A DNA stretch of 64,000 bases from NCBI GenBank assembly GCA_020444045.1, contig JAHLLS010000024.1, positions 1-64,000 on the forward strand, given 5' to 3'. The position numbers and the translations under genes were made by a program. A model generated the notes under the pieces. The model had not been told where the DNA came from, did no database searches, and saw only the letters and a list, made by a program, of their open reading frames with translations. Origin of the DNA: Deltaproteobacteria bacterium. Its GTDB lineage: Bacteria > Desulfobacterota > Desulfobacteria > Desulfobacterales > UBA5852. Positions 1 through 7,296 of this stretch are shown piece after piece (positions within the stretch are counted from its first letter, which is position 1; every line of letters begins with the position of its first letter).

Positions 1-168
1 ACCATCAAAGACAGCCGTTTCATGGAATTTCCTTTCATAGTAAATGTTGCACCGCCCCTGAAAGATCTATGCGGGATTGGCGCGGCATATGGAATGTCCC
101 CTTTTCCAGTGCGAAAGACACTCGTGAGCAACGCCGTCTATTTTAATCAGGACTGGTTGTAAGAGTGA

Positions 169-1155
169 TTATTGTACTAATCCGGCTTCCCGGTAGTATT
201 TCAAGGCACCGGGATGGATCGGGGCGGACAAAGCCTCCAGCATCCCGGCGCGATTCAGGCCCTCAAAAACCAGCAGCTGCGATTTGAAATAGTCCATGTT
301 TTCAACCACCGCCTTCACGACGCCGTAGACCATCCAGTCCGGCGTGTCGGTGGAGGCGACCACAGTGGCTTTTACACCGATGGTGGCGACATCCTGCTTG
401 TTGTCCATGCCGGGATAATATTTCATCGGAATAAACGTCCGGCTGTAATAGGGGTAGTCTTTTAGCAGCTTCTCTTCGAGATCTAACGTCACGAATCGCG
501 CCAGCATTTTGCCGCCGGCCACTTCGTGGAATTGCGCGGCCGGATGTCCGGCAGTGAAAAAAAAGGCATCGATGTCGCCGCCCTCGAAAAGTTCCAGCGC
601 CGTCGGGGGCGATACATGCACTTCCTGCACATCGTCTTGCGGATGGATACCGACGGCCATCAACAGGTCCTTGGCATTGATATACTGACCGGAGCCGGGT
701 TCTCCCAAGTTCACTTTGGCGTGTTTGGATTTTAAATCCTTCAGGGTATTGATGTCCAGGCGACTCAAGGCCACCAGGTTGATGGCTTCGGTGTAGAGGC
801 TGAAAACCGCGCGCAGGTTTTTCTGAGGCTTCCCTTCCCACGGGCTTGCGGTGGTCCCGTGCCAGGCCTGGTACTGGATATCGGACTGGACGATGCCGAA
901 ATAGAATTGCCCACTCGTGACCGCCTCGAGATTTTCCAGCGACCCTTCGGTCTCCTTCACGGACATATCGATTTTTTGATCTCCGGCATAACGCCTCAGG
1001 GTTTTGGCAATCGCATGGCCGCTGCCGTAATAGACGCCGGTGAGCGTCCCGGTGCCGATCGTGGCCCACGGCCGCTCCGTTGCAGCGTTGGTCGAGGCCG
1101 GCAACGCCAGCGCGATCACGATTATCAACAGTGCCGTCACAGCATGACTTTTCAT
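169..1155 (-). CDS. TAXI-family TRAP transporter solute-binding protein
   Basis: Periplasmic binding protein of a TRAP transporter of the TAXI subfamily, which captures small organic acids or amino acids for a membrane DctQM-type permease. The 328-residue product has a Sec signal peptide (about residues 1-24, ending in STNA) followed by the typical opening IGTGTLTGVYYGSG, and family-like segments such as GIVQSDIQYQAWHG and NLGEPGSGQ. Full length for the family (about 320-340). The ATG follows an AGGGG stretch. No permease gene lies beside it in the window; one could lie beyond the left edge, downstream of this gene. Ligand cannot be read from sequence. Confidence 0.9.
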   Translation of the reverse strand: MKSHAVTALLIIVIALALPASTNAATERPWATIGTGTLTGVYYGSGHAIAKTLRRYAGDQKIDMSVKETEGSLENLEAVTSGQFYFGIVQSDIQYQAWHGTTASPWEGKPQKNLRAVFSLYTEAINLVALSRLDINTLKDLKSKHAKVNLGEPGSGQYINAKDLLMAVGIHPQDDVQEVHVSPPTALELFEGGDIDAFFFTAGHPAAQFHEVAGGKMLARFVTLDLEEKLLKDYPYYSRTFIPMKYYPGMDNKQDVATIGVKATVVASTDTPDWMVYGVVKAVVENMDYFKSQLLVFEGLNRAGMLEALSAPIHPGALKYYREAGLVQ

Positions 1156-1732
1156 AAGATCTATTCCCCTGTTTGAAAAATAGTATGGTTTCGGCCGCTG
1201 CGGCCCCTGAGCATCGAACGGTGCCCTCCGATGTCGCTGGTGTCCTCTGTTCGTCTACCCGGAAACGTAATTGATCACCGGGGGTGAAGTCCATGGCTTC
1301 TATCCGCTCCAAAAGACATCATGTCCGTCCAGTGCTTTACACCGGAGATACAGCGCTTCGACTATGTCCAACGGCGCTTGCGATTTTGCATTGGTTTCTG
1401 TGCCGCCGGGCATCCCCGGCGTAATGATATCCACGGCACCGGTGCCCACGTCGCAAGCACGAAGAATTGTTAAATATCGCATTACATGAAGTATTGTCGA
1501 TCTAAAAAGCGCACCTCCCGAAAAGAAACCACGACAGGTGATACAATGGGCGGAAACGAAGCGGTCGTTCTTGAATCTCCTGAGTTGGGTCCCTACCTGG
1601 CGGGAATCAGTGAGGGCGCCGAGAACCCCGCACACGGATGCTTGCAATGGCGGGTCATGATTTCCCAATGTATTTGACAATCGCCACCTTCCACGCAGGC
1701 GTATCCAGGAATCCGCAATCGCTGTATTATAA
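1156..1732. other. Intergenic region with no clear gene
   Basis: About 580 bases between the TAXI gene and the DUF4105 gene. Longer reading frames exist on both strands but overlap each other and lack convincing ribosome-binding sites. The only frame with protein-like composition is the short minus-strand one listed at 1300-1482. I see no terminator with a T-run and no RNA gene. Confidence 0.4.
1300..1482 (-). CDS. Doubtful small ORF, 60 aa
   Basis: A 60-residue frame starting with ATG (MRYLTILRACDVGTG) and ending in DGHDVFWSG. The middle, PGMPGGTETNAKSQAPLD, has balanced composition, and the frame lies in a region otherwise without genes. No ribosome-binding site is visible upstream of the ATG and I do not recognise the family. 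It could be a remnant of a longer protein. Listed only so that the stretch can be searched. Confidence 0.22.
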   Translation of the reverse strand: MRYLTILRACDVGTGAVDIITPGMPGGTETNAKSQAPLDIVEALYLRCKALDGHDVFWSG

Positions 1733-2731
1733 TCACAGCGGCCGCGGCAGGCTCTCGCGGATCTTGCGTGAAAACTCCGGATCGTCTCCGACGGCCCGGG
1801 CTTTGGGGTTGATGATGCTGAGTTTCCGGAGTTCATCGAAAGGAATGCGCGTATCGAGCGATCCATTTTCGTACGCATACTGCGGGGCGTAGCCGGAGAG
1901 CAGCACCTTCCAGTTGTAACGCGCCTGGCCGCCATAGGCACGGATGAGCCGAACCACGTCCGTGGTGCAGTTCGTGGTGAGCGTATTGTACCATTCGGGA
2001 GTTGTCTTCATGGCGTTGATCTGACGGACATACGCCATGAAAAACTTGCGCGCGTTTTCCGGCGTCATGCGACTCCGATAGAGGTAGACGTCCTCCGGCG
2101 GCTTGCGGTAGTCGGTACGCACCCGGATTAGATCGCGCTCGTCACCGACGACAAAGATCAGTTCGTACTGCTTGAAAAACCCCTTGAGAGTCGAATATGC
2201 CTCGCCCTGTTCCTTGCGTGTTTCGATCGAGAAGCTCACGAAGTCCTTCTCCTGAAACCCGAAACTGACCATGACGTGGGCAATTGCATCCCCCATCCAG
2301 TAGACCGCGACCAGATCGACCGCGTCCAGCCGGTTGAGGTCGAAGGTCTTGTCGTAGTAGCGTACGTCGAAGTCCGTCTCGGTCCGGTAGTTCAGGTTGC
2401 GGATGTTGTAAATCGTGACCTGCTCGCCCTTAACCATGGCATAGGGCAGAACGGCCACGTCCGGCTGCCAGTTACGGTCGTTCGAGGCGGGAATGGTCAG
2501 CCACCAGGCCACGATGCCGGCAAAGACAACGACAAAAACCGCAAAGGCCTGCCGGCGGCGCAGAAAGACGAACGCCAGAAGGATCACCATTACGAACAGA
2601 CCGGCCATGCCGGCGCGCAAATGGCTCTCCGAAAGGTTCGAATACCAGATCGCCAACGCGCCCCAGGCCGTCATGAGGACGACGACCGCGGCACCAATGA
2701 ACACCCCGGCGTACTTTAAAACACGTACCAT
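1733..2731 (-). CDS. DUF4105 (Lnb N-terminal domain-like) membrane protein
   Basis: A 332-residue protein with three hydrophobic segments at the N-terminus (about residues 3-75), then a soluble periplasmic domain. That domain contains FDVRYYDKTFDLNRLDAVDLVAVYW, HVMVSFGF and NTLTTNCTTDVV, the pattern of the DUF4105 / Lnb N-terminal periplasmic domain with its conserved Asn-Cys-Thr. Members are thought to be papain-like thiol enzymes of the envelope. The start was set at the ATG at 2731, which has GAGGAGG 6 bases upstream; a TTG 15 bases earlier overlaps the end of the lipase gene. Follows the lipase with near overlap, so probably co-transcribed. Substrate unknown. Confidence 0.82.
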   Translation of the reverse strand: MVRVLKYAGVFIGAAVVVLMTAWGALAIWYSNLSESHLRAGMAGLFVMVILLAFVFLRRRQAFAVFVVVFAGIVAWWLTIPASNDRNWQPDVAVLPYAMVKGEQVTIYNIRNLNYRTETDFDVRYYDKTFDLNRLDAVDLVAVYWMGDAIAHVMVSFGFQEKDFVSFSIETRKEQGEAYSTLKGFFKQYELIFVVGDERDLIRVRTDYRKPPEDVYLYRSRMTPENARKFFMAYVRQINAMKTTPEWYNTLTTNCTTDVVRLIRAYGGQARYNWKVLLSGYAPQYAYENGSLDTRIPFDELRKLSIINPKARAVGDDPEFSRKIRESLPRPL

Positions 2732-2742
2732 CGTTGGCCTCC

Positions 2743-4608
2743 TCAATCCTTGAGATTCTCAACGAGGATCCGGCGCACCTCCTCGATGGCCACTGGCGAT
2801 TCCTGTGCGGAGTGGCCGGAGTGGACGACAAATTCCGAGGCGACACCATCGATGTGGGCGCTGCTGTAGGCCACTACCCCGTCATCCCACTCTTCCTGCG
2901 GGTCTTCGGGGTTTTCCACGGCAATGATGGAGTGGGCGATGATGCCCGGTGCGATGGGTATCGACGCAAAGGTTTTGATAAACTCGCTGTCGGGGTTCAT
3001 ATTGTCGGTACTGCGTGGGATTTCAGCCTCCATGGCACGTGCCGTGACGGCTTCAGGACTTTTTTCGAAAACTTCCTGCAGGGGGCTCAAAAGCGTGAAA
3101 GGCAGCGAGATCAGACGCCTCAGCATATCCGTGATATACCCCCCGGCTAAATGGCTGCCGCGGTGCGGCGTGGAGATGAAAACGACGCGGTGGACAAACG
3201 GCAGGGGCTCGTAAAAAAAGCTACGCCGGAGCAGCGCGCGTGTTTCCGGTGAAACGTCGAGCTGATCGATGGGAACGGTGAAAGCACGATCCCAGAAACG
3301 ATCGCCGCTGTCGATGGCGGTCAGTTTGGTGAGCAGCCCTCCCTGGCTGTGGCCGATCACCACCATTTTGCGCAAGGCGTCATCCTTGCCATCGGGGTCG
3401 AGTTCCCTGACCACGTTGCGCAGGCCTTGCGTGAGGATCCCGCCGGAGTACAGAATGGGGTTGCCCGTGTTGTAAGTGAATAACCAGACCTGGTAACGGT
3501 TCCACAGTTCCCGGTCGTTGAGGATCTCGTTGAGCATTTGCGCCCACCGCGCCGGACTGGAAGCCGTTCCATGAACGAACACCAGCGGGATCCGGCCGGG
3601 ATGGTAGGGCGCCATGAGAAACACGTTGTCCTTGAAGCGGGCGGTGTGTTTGAAAAGTTCAAGGTCCCCCGAGAGCAGTCCTTTGAGCTCCATAGTGTAG
3701 GCCTGCGACCCTTCCAGGGTATAGGCCAGGGCGGAAGTCAGCCCGAACTCCAGGGGAACCGTGCGGCCGCCAACGCTGACCGATGTGTTTTCCTGAGTGG
3801 TGTAGAGCGCCAGGGTCCCCTCCACACGGCCGTCACGCAGCCCGGCTTCGACGTTTTCGAGTTGCAGGAAGGCCGTCGCCGCCATTTTCAGTGCCGGGGG
3901 GATTCGGGTGAAGGCCGCTTCCTGCTCTCCCGGGACGTGTTTCAGGCTGGCCACCAGAGCCGACCCGATTCCAGGCCAGCGATAATCATTGTACAGGCCA
4001 CGTACACCGAGATGCGAGGAGGCCACGAAATTATCCATGCGGAACGGGCCCCACCGAAATTCGTTCGGATCGATGCGAACGATGAGTTCTCCGAAGGGGA
4101 GTTTATAGGTGCCTGTCTTTAAAAGCACTTCTTTGGATTCCGCATCGGTGAACCCTTCCGCAATCCCCTGGTTGTAAATCATGACGGCGGTTCGCAGGCG
4201 CGGATCGAACGCGTCGGGAATGCGGCCGGCATCCTCCGGAAAAAGAAATGCGTAGGCGTACACCGCCGCAGAGAGGAAGTAGGATCGATCGCCACTATTG
4301 GTGGCATGCAGGAAGGAGAGCTCCGCAAGGGCAAAGCGCCGGTCGGCCTCCCGGGCCGTGAGGATGCCCGTGTTCAGCGCGGCAATCACCTCGGTCGGTT
4401 CGCTCTCGAACTGCTTCGCCAAGCCGGCCCGATTGAGGATCTGCATCGTCGGGGCGCTCAGGTGACCGTCCGACAAAACGCTTTCGGTCATTCTGCGGTT
4501 GGCCTCTTTTAAATCCAGGTGGCGCACGCCTACCGGTGTGGCGCATCCCTGGAGCAGGATTACGACCGCCAGCAAGAGATCCCAACCTACACGACATGAA
4601 GATCTCAT
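2743..4608 (-). CDS. Alpha/beta-hydrolase lipoprotein (putative esterase/lipase)
   Basis: A 621-residue lipoprotein: an N-terminal signal with lipobox LLQGC near residue 22 is followed by a long N-terminal domain. A C-terminal alpha/beta-hydrolase domain begins near residue 345 with IPLVFVHGTASSPARW (oxyanion-hole HG) and has the nucleophile elbow GHSQGG. A later STPHRGS segment is typical of PGAP1/lipase-like hydrolases. Predicted to act on ester bonds of lipids at the cell envelope. The ATG has GGGGAG four bases upstream. It lies 10 bases after the YSC84-type gene and almost touches the DUF4105 gene, so the three form a likely operon. Specificity is not determinable. Confidence 0.83.
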   Translation of the reverse strand: MRSSCRVGWDLLLAVVILLQGCATPVGVRHLDLKEANRRMTESVLSDGHLSAPTMQILNRAGLAKQFESEPTEVIAALNTGILTAREADRRFALAELSFLHATNSGDRSYFLSAAVYAYAFLFPEDAGRIPDAFDPRLRTAVMIYNQGIAEGFTDAESKEVLLKTGTYKLPFGELIVRIDPNEFRWGPFRMDNFVASSHLGVRGLYNDYRWPGIGSALVASLKHVPGEQEAAFTRIPPALKMAATAFLQLENVEAGLRDGRVEGTLALYTTQENTSVSVGGRTVPLEFGLTSALAYTLEGSQAYTMELKGLLSGDLELFKHTARFKDNVFLMAPYHPGRIPLVFVHGTASSPARWAQMLNEILNDRELWNRYQVWLFTYNTGNPILYSGGILTQGLRNVVRELDPDGKDDALRKMVVIGHSQGGLLTKLTAIDSGDRFWDRAFTVPIDQLDVSPETRALLRRSFFYEPLPFVHRVVFISTPHRGSHLAGGYITDMLRRLISLPFTLLSPLQEVFEKSPEAVTARAMEAEIPRSTDNMNPDSEFIKTFASIPIAPGIIAHSIIAVENPEDPQEEWDDGVVAYSSAHIDGVASEFVVHSGHSAQESPVAIEEVRRILVENLKD

Positions 4609-4618
4609 GATCTCCCCT

Positions 4619-5173
4619 TTATTTTTCGAGTCTGGTGATTTTGGAACCCTGCAAGCCCAGACCGGCCATCAAACCCTCCTGGTTAAAAATGAAGGCGTAG
4701 ACATCCTCCTTGGCGGTGGTGGTCGTCAGGGATTTCGCCATGCCCTCGTCGACCACCACGAAGCTTGGGCCCACGCCGATTTCGAAGCCCTCGGAGGTAG
4801 CGAGATAGGCCAGCGCGTCGTCGGTCATCAGGAACATGACATAGCCGAAGGTCTGGGCGCCGATCTGCAGGCCGTAGGAGGCCGCCACGCTGTTGTAGAA
4901 GCCCGTGCATTTTCCGTTCTTGAAAAGAGCGCCTTCACCGTACTGCCCGCCGATGATCAAACCGCCCTTGATGATGCGCGGAAAAACCAGAATACCCTTG
5001 GCCGTGGTCGACAATTTTTTGGCGGCCGGCGAGCGATCGTAGAGTTTCTGCAGGGCGATCTCGGCATCGTGCTGGATCTCGGCCCCTGTGGCCGCCACGG
5101 CCGGTCCGGCGGCCACAGCCATCGTCAGAGCTGCCAGCAGCATCCATTGAATCCTATATTTTCCTGTCATCAT
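4619..5173 (-). CDS. YSC84/SYLF-domain lipid-binding-like secreted protein
   Basis: A 184-residue protein with a signal peptide (about residues 1-27, ending AVAA) and a single SYLF/Ysc84 domain. Diagnostic pieces are AKGILVFPRIIKGGLIIGGQYGEGAL and SYGLQIGAQTFGYVMFLMTDDAL. Eukaryotic SYLF domains bind phosphoinositides; bacterial secreted members are uncharacterised envelope proteins, often near other stress-envelope genes as here. Start ATG with GGAGG upstream. It sits between a small secreted helical protein and the lipase-like lipoprotein on the same strand with short gaps. Confidence 0.88.
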   Translation of the reverse strand: MMTGKYRIQWMLLAALTMAVAAGPAVAATGAEIQHDAEIALQKLYDRSPAAKKLSTTAKGILVFPRIIKGGLIIGGQYGEGALFKNGKCTGFYNSVAASYGLQIGAQTFGYVMFLMTDDALAYLATSEGFEIGVGPSFVVVDEGMAKSLTTTTAKEDVYAFIFNQEGLMAGLGLQGSKITRLEK

Positions 5174-5202
5174 GGTTCACCTCCATTCAGGTATGCTGGA
5201 CA

Positions 5203-5685
5203 TCATTTCACCAATGGAATCCGACCGGCCAGTTCGTAGTTGACGATGGCCCGGATCTTGTTCTCGATCTGGTAATAGCGGGTCACCTTTTTCTCAGGTA
5301 TGGCCGCTCGGAACTTGGGCAAGTAGTTCTGGCGAAGGGCCAGATACTCGGCCTCGTAGGCCATGAGCTGGTTGAGAAGATCCTTCGCCTTGGCGTCGGT
5401 CATGTCCTGGTAGTGGCGGGCGAAATCGTCGATGAGGTAAGCGCCCTTGGCACCCAGCTTCTGCAGGTCCTGGACATAGGTCTCGTAGACCGGCCAGAAG
5501 GCTTTGCCTTCCGCTTCGGTCAATTCCATGTTGTCTGCCACGAACAGCTTGCGGTCGGCGAGGAGCTTCTCCCGGACGATCTGCATGTTGTCCGAGGTAT
5601 TCTGGGCCATGGTGGCAGCCGGCAGCATCCATATGCCGATCAGCAGACCGATTAAAACGCCAAACAGATGGGAATGTGTTTTCAT
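5203..5685 (-). CDS. Small secreted helical protein (Spy/CpxP-like character)
   Basis: A 160-residue exported protein. It has a signal peptide (about residues 1-27, ending in TMAQ), then an almost entirely alpha-helical, charged mature part containing LTEAEGKAFWPVYETYVQD and a repeat of long amphipathic helices. Composition and the L-T-x-x-x motif resemble Spy/CpxP-type periplasmic chaperones, but I cannot assign it to that family firmly. The start was moved to the ATG at 5685, which has AAGGAGA with good spacing; a longer frame adds 13 residues without a site. Co-directional with the YSC84-type gene 30 bases downstream. Confidence 0.75.
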   Translation of the reverse strand: MKTHSHLFGVLIGLLIGIWMLPAATMAQNTSDNMQIVREKLLADRKLFVADNMELTEAEGKAFWPVYETYVQDLQKLGAKGAYLIDDFARHYQDMTDAKAKDLLNQLMAYEAEYLALRQNYLPKFRAAIPEKKVTRYYQIENKIRAIVNYELAGRIPLVK

Positions 5686-5836
5686 TGGGATTCTCCTTGT
5701 CTTCGAGATTAGGCTCCCCAGCAAGCAGGATCAGGGCATGTCATCCGGCCGCCGGATCAATTGACAGCGCTTTGTAATGCCAGCATGGACAATTTCGGGC
5801 TACCGACCCAATACCCGAACGAAATTTGGGTTTCTT

Positions 5837-6886
5837 TCAATTCTGCCCTTCGCCGATCCAGTGCACCATCAGATTGTAACCTACTGAAAGAACGATGGCC
5901 CCGGTGAACAACCCAATCAAGCCGGAGAAGATAAACCCCCCAATGGCGCCGAGGAAGATGACCAGCATGGGCACGGTGGAACCTTTTCCCATGAGCAGCG
6001 GTTTGAGCACATTATCGGAGAGAGCGATGACCAGCAGCAGGACCGTCCACAGGATAGCCGTCACCAGTGTTTTTACCGAGAAAAGGTAAATGATGACGGG
6101 CAAAATGACAATGGCGGAAGGCAACTGAAGAATGGCCAAAACCAGCACGGCAAAGGCCCAAAGTCCTGCCAGGGGTACACTCGCCAGCATCAGCACCGTG
6201 CCGGCTGCAACAAACTGAAAAAATGCTACCCCGAGGATGCCTTTGGCGACATTTTTTATGGTTGCTCCCGTGACCTGGATCAGCTCATCGCCGCGTTCTC
6301 CGGCCAGGCGATGAGTCAGCTTTCGCGCAAAAGCGGCCGAAGCATCGGTTTTGACAAGGAAGGCGCCGGCGATGATCACCGAGACGAAGAACATGACAAG
6401 GCTCCTGCCGAAACCGCCGAGCGGCCCGATAATTGTCAGGCCCAGTTTCGACAGGGGTTCCCTGTAAGTCGTGATAGCCGATTCGATGCTATTGGAGGCC
6501 AGCGACCATATTTCCGAAATGGGTTTTCCGATCAAGGGCCATCCCGCCACGGACGGGTCGGGGGGAGGGATCACAAGGGTCTGATCCCTGAATTGGGCGA
6601 CCAGGCTATGGATCCCTTCAACCAGCAACTTGACCAGCAAAGCCGTTGGCACCAGGAGGATGACAACAATCAGTAGGGTCAGCAGCACCCCTGCCAGCAT
6701 ATTCCTGTTCCCCATCCAGCGTTTTACCCTCGCAAAGAAGGGGTGCAGGGCCACGGCAATGATGGCACCCCAGATCACGGTCTCGAGAAAGGGGCGGATG
6801 ATCCCGACGCACCAGGCGATGAGCAGGAAAAGCACAGCGACCCTGAGGATGGTGTCGATTAAAGGAAATTTGACGGTTTGGTTCAT
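5837..6886 (-). CDS. AI-2E family (PerM-type) membrane permease
   Basis: A 349-residue polytopic membrane protein of the AI-2E/PerM family, with about eight predicted helices. Helix-rich ends include a C-terminal FSGLIGLFTGAIVLSVGYNLMV, and there is a central soluble loop. Family members include the putative autoinducer-2 exporter TqsA and Na+/H+ antiporters, so the family name does not fix the substrate. The ATG has GAGGTAGG upstream. The preceding DNA holds a decayed small gene and then the EutBC-type gene, all on this strand. Confidence 0.88.
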   Translation of the reverse strand: MNQTVKFPLIDTILRVAVLFLLIAWCVGIIRPFLETVIWGAIIAVALHPFFARVKRWMGNRNMLAGVLLTLLIVVILLVPTALLVKLLVEGIHSLVAQFRDQTLVIPPPDPSVAGWPLIGKPISEIWSLASNSIESAITTYREPLSKLGLTIIGPLGGFGRSLVMFFVSVIIAGAFLVKTDASAAFARKLTHRLAGERGDELIQVTGATIKNVAKGILGVAFFQFVAAGTVLMLASVPLAGLWAFAVLVLAILQLPSAIVILPVIIYLFSVKTLVTAILWTVLLLVIALSDNVLKPLLMGKGSTVPMLVIFLGAIGGFIFSGLIGLFTGAIVLSVGYNLMVHWIGEGQN

Positions 6887-6956
6887 ACGCCTACCTCTTC
6901 GTGTTTTCTCATACCGGTGCTGATCTTGATATTCACTTCACGTGTCCAGCGGGCCA

Positions 6957-7282
6957 TTACTTTCCTGCCGTGCTCGGTGCTTGGCCAGAGCCGGGCGTCA
7001 TGGCCGATATTCCCTGGAAAAAGAGTTGCCTTAGCGATTTCTCTCCCAGGACCCGCCTTAATTCCCTGAACGCGAAAAAGGGTATATAGGCGAAGAAAAT
7101 GACGAGGGCTCCGGCAATGAGGTTCGCGCCGAGATCTTTCGGTATGACGCGTTCAGGCGCTTGCGGCGATGCCGTTGGTTCGGCCGGTTTCTACGGTTCG
7201 GCCTCCTCGGCGTAGCACAACAGGCCCACATCAATCCCAGTATGGCCAGTTTGAAGCCGAATACCCGTTGCGATGACGTCAT
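6957..7282 (-). pseudogene. Decayed small membrane protein gene (frameshift plus TAG)
   Basis: Reading from the ATG at 7282 gives a signal-peptide start, MTSSQRVFGFKLAILGLM. The frame is then lost, but two bases further the other frame reads GLLCYAEEAEP, meets a TAG at 7193-7191, and continues as KPAEPTASPQAPERVIPKD. It then runs through one hydrophobic segment (LIAGALVIFFAYIPFFAF) to a basic tail and a TAA at 6957. A single lost base plus a CAG-to-TAG change would restore about 108 residues: signal peptide, Pro/Ala linker, one membrane helix. Not recognised as a family. It could alternatively reflect assembly errors. It lies directly after the EutBC-type gene. Confidence 0.6.
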
Positions 7283-7296
7283 GGCGCGCGGTCCTT

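Noticed and set aside
1300..1941. 213-codon minus-strand frame overlapping the end of the DUF4105 gene
   Set aside because: The first half is out-of-frame DUF4105 DNA; only the last 60 codons lie in free sequence and are listed separately as doubtful.
7191..7193. TAG in the decayed small gene as pyrrolysine
   Set aside because: The same gene also needs a frame correction, so decay explains it more simply; the downstream stop is TAA and no pyl genes are in the window.
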